Source of the DNA: Pelagihabitans pacificus
GTDB taxonomy: Bacteria; Bacteroidota; Bacteroidia; Flavobacteriales; Flavobacteriaceae
Direction of reading: 5' to 3'
DNA length: 64,000 nt
Assembly: GCF_009371985.2 (NCBI RefSeq)
Contig: NZ_VIKU02000001.1
Coordinates: 1,364,001 to 1,428,000, forward strand
The notes below the pieces were generated by a model that saw nothing but the letters and a program-made list of their open reading frames with translations, searched no databases and was not told the origin of the DNA. Shown here in pieces: positions 35,325-45,713 of the stretch (within the stretch, counting starts at the first letter, position 1; the number at the start of each line of letters is the position of its first letter). A program made the translations under genes and the position numbers.

Positions 35325-35909
35325 ATGAGCGAGACGGAACTTCAACGATTGCTAGGTTTTTTTTCGGATGTTCAAATCGATTCGGAACAGGCCGATCATT
35401 TTAGGAAGTTGTGGACAATGAGAGCGTTCGAACGCTCGGAGCTGATTACAGAGGCTGGCCATACCGAGCGTTATTTTTACTTTGTGTTGGAAGGGGTGCA
35501 GGCCTTATATGTCTTAAATCAAAGAGGTGAAAAAGTGGTTTTGGGCTTTTCCTATTCGGGAAGTCCTTCCGGGGTATTCGATTCCTTTATTGCCCGAAGC
35601 CCCTCGTCGACTTTTTTGGAAGCATTGAAACCTTCCAAACTACTGGCAATAACCTTACCGGATTATGAATCACTTTTTGGGCTATTTCCCGATTTTCATC
35701 GATGGGGGCATCTATTTTTTAGGGAAGTCCTTTTTGGGCGTCTGTTTCGGGAGGTCGAATTGTTGACCCTTTCCGCAGAGCAACGGTACATTGCCTTCAT
35801 GCAACGGTGTCCGGAGGAATTAAAGGTGATTCCCCAGAAATACCTGGCTTCCTATTTGAACATGAAACCGGAGACCTTTAGTCGTTTGCGGTCTTCGACT
35901 AGTTATTAG
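35325..35909 (+). CDS. Crp/Fnr-family transcriptional regulator
   Basis: About 194 residues from the ATG at 35325 (a GTG two codons upstream is possible). Residues 1-115 form a cyclic-nucleotide-binding-like domain (ELITEAGHTERYFYFVLEGVQALYVL) and the C-terminus a helix-turn-helix, IPQKYLASYLNMKPETFSRLRS. The Fnr iron-sulphur cysteines are absent and cAMP-binding residues are not obvious. Bacteroidota have many such small regulators next to the genes they control, here possibly the DinB-like gene. Confidence 0.85.
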   Translation: MSETELQRLLGFFSDVQIDSEQADHFRKLWTMRAFERSELITEAGHTERYFYFVLEGVQALYVLNQRGEKVVLGFSYSGSPSGVFDSFIARSPSSTFLEALKPSKLLAITLPDYESLFGLFPDFHRWGHLFFREVLFGRLFREVELLTLSAEQRYIAFMQRCPEELKVIPQKYLASYLNMKPETFSRLRSSTSY

Positions 35910-35960
35910 CAAAGAATCGGCATCCCTAGGCAAATCGTTTTAGGATTTGCTATACAGGGG

Positions 35961-37088
35961 CTAAATGAGTATGTTTTCAAGTAGGTAAATGGTCAACATT
36001 CCCCAAAAAGTTCCTGTTGCCATGCTAAGAATTGCCAGTACGATGGCATGGGGCATCCATTTCTTTTCATAAGCCGCTGTAACGGCCGGGGCGGTTGCGA
36101 TTCCTCCGACGTTTGCCATACTCGCAATGGGCACCCAAGCCATGTTCACATTCAGAAGTTTGGCAATCAATATCATGAACAGAAAGTGGCCTAGTAACCA
36201 AATAATCAAAAAGACCAGAAATGTCGTATCAAAACCTACGGTATTGAATCGGAGCTTGAGCCCAAGCACTGCCATTACCAGGATAATCAGAATACCTCCG
36301 AATTTGAGGGTAAAGCCAAAGTTCCATTTTGGAATAAAGTTGCTAAGCACCAACCCTATCATCGAAAGAATTACCACCCTCCCTACAAAGGAGGGAACCA
36401 AAAGATTACACAAAAAAACTATTCCCAAAAGGGTCGCCCCACAAATCCAGGAAGACAGGGAGTTCGTCAAATCTGAACGAAGTTCTTCAGGCATGGCGGT
36501 ATCGGAAATACGCAATAATCGGTTCAACCACGAACTCTTTTTGATGGTTTGAAACATTCCTATTGTCCAGATGTTTACTAGAATATTATCCATCACCAGT
36601 ACGGAGAGAAAGATATTTTCGGGGCACTCGACCAATTCCTTTAATACCAATTGACTGGTACTACCGCCAATCCAACTGCCCACTACGGGTGGAATACCCT
36701 TCCAATAACTATCCTGTATCAGGTTTTGGGATACCCAGTCGGTTCCCACCAGACCCCAAACCAATACTACGGGAAAAAGCGCAATAAATAAGGAACCCAT
36801 CGCAAAAAGGGCCACCGGTTTCCAACCAATGGCTTTTAGTTGCCCCAATGAGAGGCTGCTCATAACGGCTATAATAGCCAGCGGAATAAAATAGTCCTTG
36901 CTAAAATCGTGAATAGCGTCCTGGGAAAAATCAACATCGATCAAGAAAGAAATCACTGCTGGAATTACATAAGCCAACAAAATAGCCGGTACCCAATCAA
37001 AAAGGGATTGTACATATCGGTTTTCCCAACGGTCAAGGAAAAAGACCGTGATTACGGTAAATGAAACAATGAACCAAGGGGTAAACAT
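35961..37088 (-). CDS. DUF819-family membrane protein
   Basis: A 375-residue integral membrane protein with about ten hydrophobic segments; it includes VVGSWIGGSTSQLVLKE and ASMANVGGIATAPAVTAAYEKKWMPHAIVLA, the two repeat motifs of the DUF819 (YjcL-like) family. A transporter role is suspected but no substrate is known. It is between the Crp/Fnr gene and rsmI, with a 37-base gap to rsmI leftward, probably in one transcript. Confidence 0.88.
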   Translation of the reverse strand: MFTPWFIVSFTVITVFFLDRWENRYVQSLFDWVPAILLAYVIPAVISFLIDVDFSQDAIHDFSKDYFIPLAIIAVMSSLSLGQLKAIGWKPVALFAMGSLFIALFPVVLVWGLVGTDWVSQNLIQDSYWKGIPPVVGSWIGGSTSQLVLKELVECPENIFLSVLVMDNILVNIWTIGMFQTIKKSSWLNRLLRISDTAMPEELRSDLTNSLSSWICGATLLGIVFLCNLLVPSFVGRVVILSMIGLVLSNFIPKWNFGFTLKFGGILIILVMAVLGLKLRFNTVGFDTTFLVFLIIWLLGHFLFMILIAKLLNVNMAWVPIASMANVGGIATAPAVTAAYEKKWMPHAIVLAILSMATGTFWGMLTIYLLENILI

Positions 37089-37125
37089 TGGCGCAAATTA
37101 ACTCTTTTAGGAACAGGGCCAGTAT

Positions 37126-37797
37126 TTATTTTTTTCCTGCAACTACAAGAACCAACTCCCCTTTTGGAGGTTTATGGGCAAAGTGCTCCAGTACCTCTTT
37201 CACGGTACCGCGTACCGTTTCCTCATACATTTTGGTCAGTTCCCGGGAAACGGACATAGGCCGGTCGGGCCCAAAATACGCTACCAGTTGGGCAAGGGTC
37301 TTCAAGAGTTTATGAGGGGATTCATACATAATGATGGTACGTGTTTCCTCGGCCAAAAACTTCAATCGGGTCTGACGTCCCTTTTTAACGGGTAGAAATC
37401 CTTCGAACACAAACTTGTCGTTGGGCAGACCGCTATTGACCAAGGCAGGTACAAAAGCCGTCGCTCCAGGAAGGCAATCAACCGCTATGCCATTGTCTAC
37501 GCAGGCCCGTGTCAATAAAAATCCGGGGTCCGAAATGGCGGGAGTTCCCGCATCCGATATAAGGGCCATTGTTTCCCCTTCCTTCAAACGCTTTACCAAG
37601 CCATCGATCATTTTGTGCTCATTGTGCATGTGATGGGCTTGCATCGGGGTTGAAATATTGAAGTGTTTCAAGAGCTTGCCACTGGTTCGGGTATCCTCCG
37701 CCAAAATGACATCGACCTCCTTTAAAATCCGAATGGCCCGAAGAGTCATATCTTCCAAATTGCCGATTGGGGTGGGAACCAAGTATAATTTACCCAT
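37126..37797 (-). CDS. rsmI: 16S rRNA (cytidine1402-2'-O)-methyltransferase
   Basis: Methylates the 2'-OH of C1402 in 16S rRNA. The 223-residue protein begins MGKLYLVPTPIGNLEDMT and has AEDTRTSGKLLKHF, ISDAGTPAISDPG and the tetrapyrrole-methylase motif PGATAFVPALVNSGLP. The ATG at 37797 is chosen because it gives the family N-terminus; an upstream start at 37815 adds six non-conserved residues. Confidence 0.95.
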   Translation of the reverse strand: MGKLYLVPTPIGNLEDMTLRAIRILKEVDVILAEDTRTSGKLLKHFNISTPMQAHHMHNEHKMIDGLVKRLKEGETMALISDAGTPAISDPGFLLTRACVDNGIAVDCLPGATAFVPALVNSGLPNDKFVFEGFLPVKKGRQTRLKFLAEETRTIIMYESPHKLLKTLAQLVAYFGPDRPMSVSRELTKMYEETVRGTVKEVLEHFAHKPPKGELVLVVAGKK

Positions 37798-37913
37798 GAA
37801 TTCAAATTTCCTCAAAAATAACCATCTTTGCCTTAGATGTAAGACTAAGGAAACAAGACGTAAGGCGATCGCTTAAAATCAAGCAGTTTTCAGACCCCTT
37901 CTCCTGAAACCAA

Positions 37914-37940
37914 AAAACCCGACATATAGGGCCGGGTTTT
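37914..37940 (-). terminator. Terminator of the leftward gene at 37959
   Basis: AAAACCCG (37914-37921) pairs with CGGGTTTT (37933-37940); read leftward it is followed by a T run. It is 18 bases after the stop codon. Confidence 0.85.
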
Positions 37941-37958
37941 CAATTTATTCAAGTGCCG

Positions 37959-38645
37959 TTAAGCAAACTTACGCTCGATAATCGCCATGAACCGTTCCTC
38001 GTATTCCTCTTTCCCTACCCAATCATTATAATCGGGTTTCACCATGTTATTAATAAACGATACGGATCGGTCCAACGAATTGATTGTTTTCAATTGGGAA
38101 AGCACTCGATTATAATCCTCGGTACTGCCATTGAAAAGGTGTTTTACGAAAGCGAGACGGTTGTTCAAATCAATTTTGATCTCCTTTTTGCTCAACTTGT
38201 CGTTCAATGACTTGGGCGGGGCCGGTTCAGCTTCTTGTTTCTTTTGGGGCATAAAAAGCTCCTTATCGTTCTTCAAATAGTCGGGCTTGGCCAAAAATTC
38301 CGCCAATACTTCATCTACCGGGGCATTACTTGGCATCTCGGATACCATATCCTTAATGGTGTCCATTCCCGGAATAATGATGTCTTCTTGATGCGGATTG
38401 CTCTCAGGTACCGACGTGTTGGCACTGAGTACTGCGTTCGCCATTTTTTCGAACTTTTCTGCGATTACATTTTTGGAAACATCAATCTCGATATCGTGTA
38501 GCTTTTCTTCTATGAATTTTAAAACGGCCAATTTTTCATAAAGTGTTTTCGCGGCTTCGTACAAATCGGAGATCTCATTGAGATTCCTTGCCGTAATAAT
38601 GTCGGTGGATAATTTCCGAAGTTCTTCCTTCAGTTTTCTTTTCAT
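37959..38645 (-). CDS. Flavobacterial hypothetical protein, helical
   Basis: From the ATG at 38645 the product has about 228 residues and begins MKRKLKEELRKLSTDIITARN; an upstream ATG at 38705 would add 20. The first 90 residues are helical, the middle is acidic and proline-rich, and the C-terminus (SLNDKLSKKEIKIDLNNRLAFVKHLFNGS... NDWVGKEEYEERFM) looks like a small conserved domain. No catalytic motif, signal or membrane segment. It is divergent from tdk and has its own terminator. Function unknown. Confidence 0.78.
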   Translation of the reverse strand: MKRKLKEELRKLSTDIITARNLNEISDLYEAAKTLYEKLAVLKFIEEKLHDIEIDVSKNVIAEKFEKMANAVLSANTSVPESNPHQEDIIIPGMDTIKDMVSEMPSNAPVDEVLAEFLAKPDYLKNDKELFMPQKKQEAEPAPPKSLNDKLSKKEIKIDLNNRLAFVKHLFNGSTEDYNRVLSQLKTINSLDRSVSFINNMVKPDYNDWVGKEEYEERFMAIIERKFA

Positions 38646-38839
38646 CTTGGAAATTTTAGTTCTTTGAAATTCCGGTGCAACGCGTTGTTCAAACCATTGC
38701 ACCATACAAAAATTTATAAAGGCCCTTTTTTCATCCAGTTTTTATTTCAGCCCGAGGCAAAAGGTGTGCCTTTTTATGTAATTTTATCATTCTTAACAAT
38801 AGAACGAAAAAACCGCCTATTTTCGTCTAAAATTACAAA

Positions 38840-39484
38840 ATGTTTCTCGAAAATACTGTTAACCACAAAGAACAATTCGGCTGGATAGAGGTAATCTGCG
38901 GCTCGATGTTCTCTGGCAAAACGGAGGAACTGATACGCAGATTAAAACGAGCCCAATTTGCGAAACAAAAAGTAGAAATCTTCAAACCGATGGTTGATAC
39001 CCGTTACCATGATGACATGGTAGTCTCGCACGATGCCAACGAAATACGCTCTACCCCGGTCCCAGCTGCGGCCAACATACGGCTTTTAGCAGATGGTTGT
39101 GATGTAGTGGGCATTGATGAGGCGCAGTTTTTCGATGACGAAATCGTAACCGTTTGCAACGATTTGGCCAACAAAGGCGTGCGTGTCGTCGTGGCCGGCT
39201 TGGATATGGATTTCAAGGGCAATCCTTTCGGACCCATGCCCGCCCTTATGGCCACGGCCGAATATGTTACCAAAGTGCATGCCATCTGCACCAGAACCGG
39301 CAACCTCGCCAATTATAGCTTTCGGAAATCCGATAACGACAAATTGGTATTACTGGGGGAGACAGAAGTATACGAACCCCTTAGCAGGGCTGCTTTTTAC
39401 AAAGCAATGCTAAAGGAGAAAGTGAGCCAAATGAATGTCGAAGCCGAGGAAATCACCGCAAACCCAAAAAGTTCCAATGGGTAA
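38840..39484 (+). CDS. tdk: Thymidine kinase (type II)
   Basis: Phosphorylates thymidine in pyrimidine salvage. The 214-residue protein has the P-loop [15 protein letters not shown], Walker [11 protein letters not shown], and the lasso-loop thymidine site at [11 protein letters not shown]. One of the two expected zinc CxxC pairs is reduced: [15 protein letters not shown] keeps only one cysteine, and the other cysteine pair is not evident, so zinc binding may be lost. Its stop codon overlaps alr. Confidence 0.95.
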   Translation: MFLENTVNHKEQFGWIEVICGSMFSGKTEELIRRLKRAQFAKQKVEIFKPMVDTRYHDDMVVSHDANEIRSTPVPAAANIRLLADGCDVVGIDEAQFFDDEIVTVCNDLANKGVRVVVAGLDMDFKGNPFGPMPALMATAEYVTKVHAICTRTGNLANYSFRKSDNDKLVLLGETEVYEPLSRAAFYKAMLKEKVSQMNVEAEEITANPKSSNG

Positions 39485-40586
39485 GGCTCGGGAAACTATC
39501 TTGGAAATCGACTTGAGGGCCTTGGAGCACAACTATCGGTATCTACGCTCCAAATTAGGTCCTGAGACAAAGTTCTTAGGGGTCGTAAAAGCATTTGCTT
39601 ATGGAAGCGATTCCAAACGAATCGCCCTCAAATTACAAGACCTAGGAATCGATTATTTAGCCGTGGCTTATGTCAAAGAAGGGGTTGCCCTGCGCAATGC
39701 AGGGGTTACGAAGCCTATTCTGGTGCTACATCCCCAAGCTGTCAACTTTGACCAATTGATTGAACATTGCCTGGAGCCCAGTATCTACTCTCCCAGAATT
39801 TTAAGGGCTTTTTTAAAGACTGCGAAGAAACATCGCCAAAAAGACTATCCCGTTCACATCAAATTCAATACAGGACTAAACCGTTTGGGCTTTTGGGAAA
39901 ACGACGTGAGCCATATCACCGAAGAAATAAGTGGGGGAACCGAGTTGCGAATACATTCTGTTTTTTCCCATTTGGCCGCTTCGGAAGATTTGAACGAAGT
40001 CGATTTTACACAAAAGCAAATCGAGACCTTTGATAAAATAACCACTCAAATCGATCATAAATTAGGATACCGCCCTTTTCGCCATCTTTTAAATACGTCC
40101 GGAATCATCAATTACCCCGAAGCACAGTACGATATGGTACGAAGCGGTATTGGGCTATACGGTTTTGGCAACGAGGCCCAAATCGATGCCGAACTGAAGC
40201 CGGTGGCCACTTTAAAAACGATTATTTCGCAAATACATCGAATAGAGCCGGGAGAAAGTGTGGGATATAACCGGGCCTTTTTTTCAAACGGCTATCGAAC
40301 CACGGCCACTTTGCCATTAGGGCATGCCGACGGTATCGGAAGGCAGTACGGTCATGGAAAAACCTATGTGGAGGTGAATGGACAAAAAGCGTTTATCATA
40401 GGCAACGTGTGTATGGACATGTTGATGATCGACATAACGGGGATCGATTGTAAAGAGGGCGATGAGGTCATCGTTTTTGGGAAAAACCCTAACGCCGATC
40501 GTTTTGCGGCGACCGCCGATACCATTTCGTACGAACTTCTCACGGGCATCTCGCAACGGGTAAATCGCTTGTTTATTGGCGATTAA
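39477..40586 (+). CDS. alr: Alanine racemase
   Basis: Makes D-alanine for peptidoglycan using PLP. The 369-residue product has the PLP lysine in [12 protein letters not shown] and the catalytic tyrosine in [14 protein letters not shown]. The ATG at 39477 lies inside the last codons of tdk (ATGGGTAA, 8-base overlap), and gives the family start [23 protein letters not shown]; an upstream start at 39435 is possible but adds residues not expected. Translation is thus coupled with tdk. Confidence 0.94.
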   Translation: MGKARETILEIDLRALEHNYRYLRSKLGPETKFLGVVKAFAYGSDSKRIALKLQDLGIDYLAVAYVKEGVALRNAGVTKPILVLHPQAVNFDQLIEHCLEPSIYSPRILRAFLKTAKKHRQKDYPVHIKFNTGLNRLGFWENDVSHITEEISGGTELRIHSVFSHLAASEDLNEVDFTQKQIETFDKITTQIDHKLGYRPFRHLLNTSGIINYPEAQYDMVRSGIGLYGFGNEAQIDAELKPVATLKTIISQIHRIEPGESVGYNRAFFSNGYRTTATLPLGHADGIGRQYGHGKTYVEVNGQKAFIIGNVCMDMLMIDITGIDCKEGDEVIVFGKNPNADRFAATADTISYELLTGISQRVNRLFIGD

Positions 40587-40602
40587 ATTCGTTCTTAACA
40601 TT

Positions 40603-40633
40603 TTGTTATGAATCTTTTTTTTCGCTACATTGC
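40603..40633 (+). promoter_or_regulatory. Possible promoter of mscL
   Basis: TTG (40603-40605), a 20-base spacer and TACATTGC (40626-40633), close to TAnnTTTG, 30 bases before the mscL start. Confidence 0.5.
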
Positions 40634-40662
40634 GCTCGTATTAACCACTAAAAAACACTAAT

Positions 40663-41064
40663 ATGCTAAAAGAATTCAAGGAATTTGCCATGAAAGGAAA
40701 CCTGGTAGACATTGCCGTGGGTTTCGTAATGGGTGCCGCCTTTAACAAACTGGTGTCCACGTTCACAGCAGGAATCGTTTCCCCGCTGATAGGTTTAATT
40801 TTCAACGCTGACTTTAGGGATTTAAAATATATCATACAAGAAGGTACTATGAACGACGCAGGTGAAAAAGTAGGTGAAATTGCTGTTCTTTACGGGGATT
40901 TCTTGACTGATTTGATCGATTTCATTATCGTGGCATTCGTAATGTTCATGATCGTTAAGGGAGTAAATAAAATGAAAAAATCGGAGCCAGAGCCAGAGGC
41001 AACACCAGCAGGACCGACTCAAGAGGAACTGCTCATGGAAATCCGGGATGCCCTCAAAAAGTAA
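40663..41064 (+). CDS. mscL: Large-conductance mechanosensitive channel
   Basis: A 133-residue channel that opens on hypo-osmotic shock. The two helices are clear: TM1 GNLVDIAVGFVMGAAFNKLVSTF with the pore glycines and TM2 LIDFIIVAFVMFMIVKGV, with the C-terminal helical bundle (QEELLMEIRDAL). Length and order are canonical. Followed by a terminator. Confidence 0.96.
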   Translation: MLKEFKEFAMKGNLVDIAVGFVMGAAFNKLVSTFTAGIVSPLIGLIFNADFRDLKYIIQEGTMNDAGEKVGEIAVLYGDFLTDLIDFIIVAFVMFMIVKGVNKMKKSEPEPEATPAGPTQEELLMEIRDALKK

Positions 41065-41123
41065 TTCATCCGTTATTCCTTTGTAGTGGAACTATCAGGA
41101 TGACCGCTACACTACCATATCCA

Positions 41124-41154
41124 AACCCCTGCCAGTTGGTGGGGGTTCTTTTTT
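41124..41154 (+). terminator. Terminator after mscL
   Basis: AACCCC (41124-41129) pairs with GGGGTT (41142-41147), followed by a T run (41149-41154). Confidence 0.75.
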
Positions 41155-41219
41155 CTGGTTTTTTTACTTGTTTTAAATGTAACATATTGTTGTATTTTTT
41201 GTTTTTCGTATTTCTTTGT

Positions 41220-41250
41220 TTGTCCACTCTTCCGTATTGGCCTACATTTG
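41220..41250 (+). promoter_or_regulatory. Promoter of asd
   Basis: TTG (41220-41222), a 20-base spacer and TACATTTG (41243-41250) match the Bacteroidota consensus exactly. Transcription would start near 41255, a dozen bases before the ATG at 41267, which rules out the upstream in-frame codon at 41216 as the start. Confidence 0.8.
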
Positions 41251-41266
41251 TCCTCTAAATTTAAAA

Positions 41267-42259
41267 ATGATGAAAGTAGCCGTAGTCGGTGCCACCGGAA
41301 TGGTTGGGGAAGTAATGCTCAAAGTATTGGCCGAACGTAATTTTCCCATTACGGAACTGGTATTGGTCGCCTCGGAACGTTCTGTGGGCAAAACCATGGA
41401 ATATGAAGGAAAAGAACATGTCATAATCGGATTGGCCGATGCCGTCGCGGCACGGCCTCAAATCGCCCTCTTCTCCGCAGGGGGAGATACCTCGATGGTG
41501 TGGGCGCCGAAATTTGCAGAAGTGGGGACCACCGTCATCGATAATTCCTCGGCTTGGCGAATGGACCAGACCAAAAAATTGATCGTTCCTGAAATCAATG
41601 CCCAAGAGCTGACCGCAAGTGACAAAATTATCGCTAACCCTAATTGCTCCACGATACAACTTGTCATGGCTCTGGCCCCTTTACATAAAAAATATAAAAT
41701 GAAGCGGGTTATTGTATCTACGTATCAGTCCGTATCTGGGACCGGTGTCAAGGCAGTGCGCCAATTGGAGAATGAGATTGCGGGTATTGAAGGCGAAATG
41801 GCCTACCCTTATCCTATTAGTAGAAATGCGCTGCCCCACTGTGATGTATTCATGGAAAACGGCTACACCAAGGAGGAAATGAAATTGGCAAGGGAACCAC
41901 AGAAAATTTTGGATGATCGCACTTTTTCGGTATCGGCGACAGCAGTTCGGATTCCTACCGCAGGCGGACATTCCGAATCGGTCAACGTGGAATTTGAGAA
42001 TGATTTTACGCTAAGCGATGTACGTCGCCTCTTAAATGATTCAGCCGGTGTTACCGTACAGGACAATCCGGATACGAACACCTATCCCATGCCCATTTAT
42101 GCCCATGACAAGGATGAGGTTTTTGTCGGGCGTATCCGTAGGGACGAAACGCAGCGAAATACCCTTAATATGTGGATCGTATCGGATAACTTGAGAAAGG
42201 GAGCGGCCACCAATGCCGTACAGATTGCCGAATACCTTTTAAAAAACAGCTTGGTATAA
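41267..42259 (+). CDS. asd: Aspartate-semialdehyde dehydrogenase
   Basis: Reduces aspartyl phosphate to aspartate semialdehyde for lysine, threonine, methionine and diaminopimelate synthesis. About 330 residues: NADP motif VVGATGMVGEVMLKVL, catalytic cysteine in ANPNCSTIQLVMAL and histidine in RIPTAGGHSESVN. ATG codons at 41267 and 41270 are equivalent; the promoter at 41220-41250 fixes the start region. Ends before a terminator. Confidence 0.95.
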   Translation: MMKVAVVGATGMVGEVMLKVLAERNFPITELVLVASERSVGKTMEYEGKEHVIIGLADAVAARPQIALFSAGGDTSMVWAPKFAEVGTTVIDNSSAWRMDQTKKLIVPEINAQELTASDKIIANPNCSTIQLVMALAPLHKKYKMKRVIVSTYQSVSGTGVKAVRQLENEIAGIEGEMAYPYPISRNALPHCDVFMENGYTKEEMKLAREPQKILDDRTFSVSATAVRIPTAGGHSESVNVEFENDFTLSDVRRLLNDSAGVTVQDNPDTNTYPMPIYAHDKDEVFVGRIRRDETQRNTLNMWIVSDNLRKGAATNAVQIAEYLLKNSLV

Positions 42260-42281
42260 TTTTTACTTATAAAATGATGTT

Positions 42282-42318
42282 AAAACCTTCTATTTTCAAA
42301 GGAAAGGAAGGTTTTTTT
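42282..42318 (+). terminator. Terminator after asd
   Basis: AAAACCTTC (42282-42290) pairs with GAAGGTTTT (42307-42315), followed by more T. Confidence 0.8.
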
Positions 42319-42355
42319 GTGCTATTTTTAGGGCGCATCCTCTTACTCGTAACCC

Positions 42356-44512
42356 ATGAAAAAAACCATTTTGGTCATTACTACTTTCAACCTTTTACTA
42401 GGTCTTCAAGCCCAGTCAGAAAAACAAATACCTCCCGTGAAATATCCTAGTACCGCCAAAATCGGCGTAACCGATACCTATTTCGGAACGTCGGTCGAAG
42501 ACCCTTATCGTTGGTTGGAAGATGACCGCAGTCCAGACACCGAAGATTGGGTAAAACGACAGAACAGTACCACTTTTCGATACTTGGATAAGATTCCGTT
42601 TAGGGGACAGCTTAAAAAACGTCTGGAATCACTTTGGAACTACGAAAAATTAGGATCCCCTTTTAAGGAAGGGGACTACACCTATTTTTATAAAAACGAC
42701 GGTCTCCAGAATCAATATGTCGTCTACCGTCAGAAAGAAGGCGGAGCGCCCGAAGTTTTCCTAAATCCCAATACCTTTTCGGAAGACGGCACCACCTCCT
42801 TGGCAGGGCTTCGTTTTACCAAAGATGGCTCTTTGGCCGCTTATCTAATATCCGAAGGGGGAAGCGACTGGCGCAAAGGCATCGTACTGGATGCCGAAAC
42901 CAAACAAATAGTCGAGGATACACTCGTCGACATCAAATTTAGCGGTATTTCGTGGAAAGGTAACGAGGGTTTCTACTATTCGAGCTACGACAAACCCGAG
43001 GGTAGTGAGCTTTCTGCCAAAACCGATCAGCACAAGGTCTTTTATCACAAGTTGGGCACCCCACAAAAAGAAGACCAACTCATTTTTGGAGGCACTCCCG
43101 AGGAAAAACACCGCTATGTAGGGGCCTCCGTAACCGAAGACGAAAAATACCTCGTGATTTCGGCATCGGTCTCCACTTCGGGAAACAAATTGTTCATTAA
43201 AGACCTATCGACTCCAGATGCCCCTTTGGTATCCGTTGTAGCCGATACGGATTCCGATAACTATGTCATCGACAATGTGGATACGAAATTATTTATCGTC
43301 ACCAATAGAAACGCACCCAATCAGAAAATCGTAACGGTAGATGCTTCGGATCCCACTCCTAATCATTGGGTGGATTTTATCCCAGAGACCGAAAACGTCT
43401 TAAGTCCGAATAAAGGCGGCGGCTACTTTTTTGCCGAATACATGATCGATGCCATTTCAAAAGTATTTCAATATGATTACGATGGTAACCTGGTTAGGGA
43501 AGTTGAATTACCCGGTGTCGGCAGCGCCGGTGGTTTTGGGGGGAAAAAGGAAGAAAAGGAATTCTATTTTTCATTTACCAATTACGTCACCCCCGGATCT
43601 TCCTATAAGTACAACGTGGATTCTGGGGAATATGAGGTTTATTGGAAGCCGGAAATCGATTTCAACCCGGAGGAGTATGAGTCGAACCAAGTTTTTTATA
43701 CCTCCAGGGATGGTACCAAGATACCTATGATCATTACCCACAAAAAAGGATTAAAACGCGACGGAAAAAATCCGACGATATTATATGGCTATGGCGGTTT
43801 CAATATTAGCCTTACCCCTTCATTCAGTATTGTCAATGCGGTTTGGATGGAACAAGGAGGTATTTATGCCGTACCCAATCTACGCGGGGGCGGAGAGTAC
43901 GGTAAAAAGTGGCACAACGCAGGAACCAAAATGCAAAAACAAAATGTCTTCGATGATTTTATAGCTGCAGCGGAGTACCTGATTCAGGAAAACTATACCT
44001 CTTCAGAGTATCTTGCCATCAGGGGCGGCTCCAATGGTGGACTCCTAGTAGGTGCTACCATGACACAGCGTCCTGATCTGATGAAGGTTGCCCTCCCAGC
44101 GGTAGGGGTGCTCGATATGTTACGCTATCACACTTTTACGGCAGGTGCCGGATGGGCCTACGACTACGGCACTTCGGAAGACAGTAAGGAGATGTTCGAA
44201 TATTTGAAAGGGTATTCGCCGGTACATAATGTAGAGAATGGGGTCGAGTACCCGGCAACTTTAATAACGACTGGGGATCATGACGATCGGGTAGTCCCCG
44301 CCCACAGTTTTAAATTCGCTGCGGAACTCCAAGCCAATCAGGCGGGGACCAACCCAACATTAATCCGAATAGAAACCAATGCCGGACACGGCGCGGGAAC
44401 ACCGGTAAGCAAGACCATAGAACAGTACGCCGATATTTTTGGATTTACTTTTTACAATATGGGATTTAAAGAACTTCCTAAATCCTTACTATCAGAAGAA
44501 ATTCGAGATTAA
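42356..44512 (+). CDS. Prolyl oligopeptidase (S9A), secreted
   Basis: A 718-residue serine peptidase cleaving after proline in short peptides. A signal peptide ([21 protein letters not shown]) directs it to the periplasm, a usual feature in Bacteroidota. The propeller domain is followed by the alpha/beta-hydrolase domain with catalytic serine in [18 protein letters not shown], aspartate in GDHDDRVVP and histidine in NAGHGAG. Own transcript after the asd terminator. Confidence 0.94.
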   Translation: MKKTILVITTFNLLLGLQAQSEKQIPPVKYPSTAKIGVTDTYFGTSVEDPYRWLEDDRSPDTEDWVKRQNSTTFRYLDKIPFRGQLKKRLESLWNYEKLGSPFKEGDYTYFYKNDGLQNQYVVYRQKEGGAPEVFLNPNTFSEDGTTSLAGLRFTKDGSLAAYLISEGGSDWRKGIVLDAETKQIVEDTLVDIKFSGISWKGNEGFYYSSYDKPEGSELSAKTDQHKVFYHKLGTPQKEDQLIFGGTPEEKHRYVGASVTEDEKYLVISASVSTSGNKLFIKDLSTPDAPLVSVVADTDSDNYVIDNVDTKLFIVTNRNAPNQKIVTVDASDPTPNHWVDFIPETENVLSPNKGGGYFFAEYMIDAISKVFQYDYDGNLVREVELPGVGSAGGFGGKKEEKEFYFSFTNYVTPGSSYKYNVDSGEYEVYWKPEIDFNPEEYESNQVFYTSRDGTKIPMIITHKKGLKRDGKNPTILYGYGGFNISLTPSFSIVNAVWMEQGGIYAVPNLRGGGEYGKKWHNAGTKMQKQNVFDDFIAAAEYLIQENYTSSEYLAIRGGSNGGLLVGATMTQRPDLMKVALPAVGVLDMLRYHTFTAGAGWAYDYGTSEDSKEMFEYLKGYSPVHNVENGVEYPATLITTGDHDDRVVPAHSFKFAAELQANQAGTNPTLIRIETNAGHGAGTPVSKTIEQYADIFGFTFYNMGFKELPKSLLSEEIRD

Positions 44513-44596
44513 ATCCATTTGACTATCAATAATTTTCCGGAAAATCCGTTTCCTAATTGAGACAAATTTTGTAATTATCGAACAACAGTTTCAGTT

Positions 44597-45574
44597 ATGC
44601 TCCATGTTGACCACGTTTCCTTTGCCTATGATGAAACCCCGGTTCTGGAGGATATCAATTTAAAGGTGGCCAAGGGGGAACACGTTGCTATTATTGGGGA
44701 AAGTGGTTGTGGCAAAAGTACCTTGCTTAAAATCATTTACGGACTACTTCACATCAAAATCGGGGAAGTCTATTGGGACGATAATCAGGTTCTTGGCCCT
44801 CTCTACAATCTTGTTCCTGGCGAGTCTTACATGAAATATCTTTCGCAAGACTTCGATTTGATGCCCTACACTACCGTTGAAGAAAATGTTGGTCAGTACC
44901 TTTCGGTGTTCGAGCCTGAGGAAATGCAAAAGCGAACCAACGAATTGATGGAAATGATCGAGATGGCCGATTTCGCCCGAACCAAAGTAAAATATCTAAG
45001 TGGCGGCCAACAACAGCGGGTAGCGTTGGCCAGGGTTCTTGCCCAAGAACCACAGATATTGCTGTTGGACGAACCCTTTAGCCATATCGACAATTTCCGT
45101 AAGAATAATTTACGAAGAAACCTTTTCGCCTATCTCAGAAGCAAGGGAATCACCATCCTCACCGCCACACACGACCATAATGACATGCTTCCGTTTGCAG
45201 ACAGGGTCATCGTTTTGCGGGATGGACGCATTATTGCCAAGGACACGCCCAAACACCTGTATTCCCAACCCAAAGATCTCTACATCGCATCCCTTTTTGG
45301 GGAAGCGAACAAGATTCCCATTAACATTATCAAAACCTACGCCGACACCAAAAGACGCATTATCGTCTATGCCCATGAGTTCAGGGTATCCCAAAAGTCC
45401 GGTCTTGAGGTGGTCGTAAAAAATTCGTATTATATGGGAGGCCACTACATGATTGTGGGCACTTATGAAGGGCAAAACATCTATTTTAATCACCACGAGG
45501 CATTGGAACCTGGCAAAGATGTTTTCTTGAATATCGCTATCGAAACAATCAATCAGCGAATGGCAGGTATGTAG
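44597..45574 (+). CDS. Orphan ABC-transporter ATP-binding protein
   Basis: Residues 1-225 form a complete ABC ATPase: Walker A IGESGCGKST, signature LSGGQQQRVALARVLAQ, Walker B LLLDEPFSHID, switch THDHNDM. The remaining ~100 residues (after ASLFGEANKIP) form a domain resembling the accessory domains of PotA/MalK-like importer ATPases. There is no permease or binding protein nearby, so it serves a transporter encoded elsewhere or acts on its own. Confidence 0.85.
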   Translation: MLHVDHVSFAYDETPVLEDINLKVAKGEHVAIIGESGCGKSTLLKIIYGLLHIKIGEVYWDDNQVLGPLYNLVPGESYMKYLSQDFDLMPYTTVEENVGQYLSVFEPEEMQKRTNELMEMIEMADFARTKVKYLSGGQQQRVALARVLAQEPQILLLDEPFSHIDNFRKNNLRRNLFAYLRSKGITILTATHDHNDMLPFADRVIVLRDGRIIAKDTPKHLYSQPKDLYIASLFGEANKIPINIIKTYADTKRRIIVYAHEFRVSQKSGLEVVVKNSYYMGGHYMIVGTYEGQNIYFNHHEALEPGKDVFLNIAIETINQRMAGM

Positions 45575-45713
45575 TCTCCATGTTGGTAAATGAGGTTTCT
45601 ATTGGTAGTACAAGTGACGAATGGGAAGGCGGCCTCGAAAAAAGCAGTTTTGGTAGGCTTAATCGGCAGTAGCTGCAATGCTTTTCCTAGTTTTGTCTTT
45701 AAATGAACCTATT

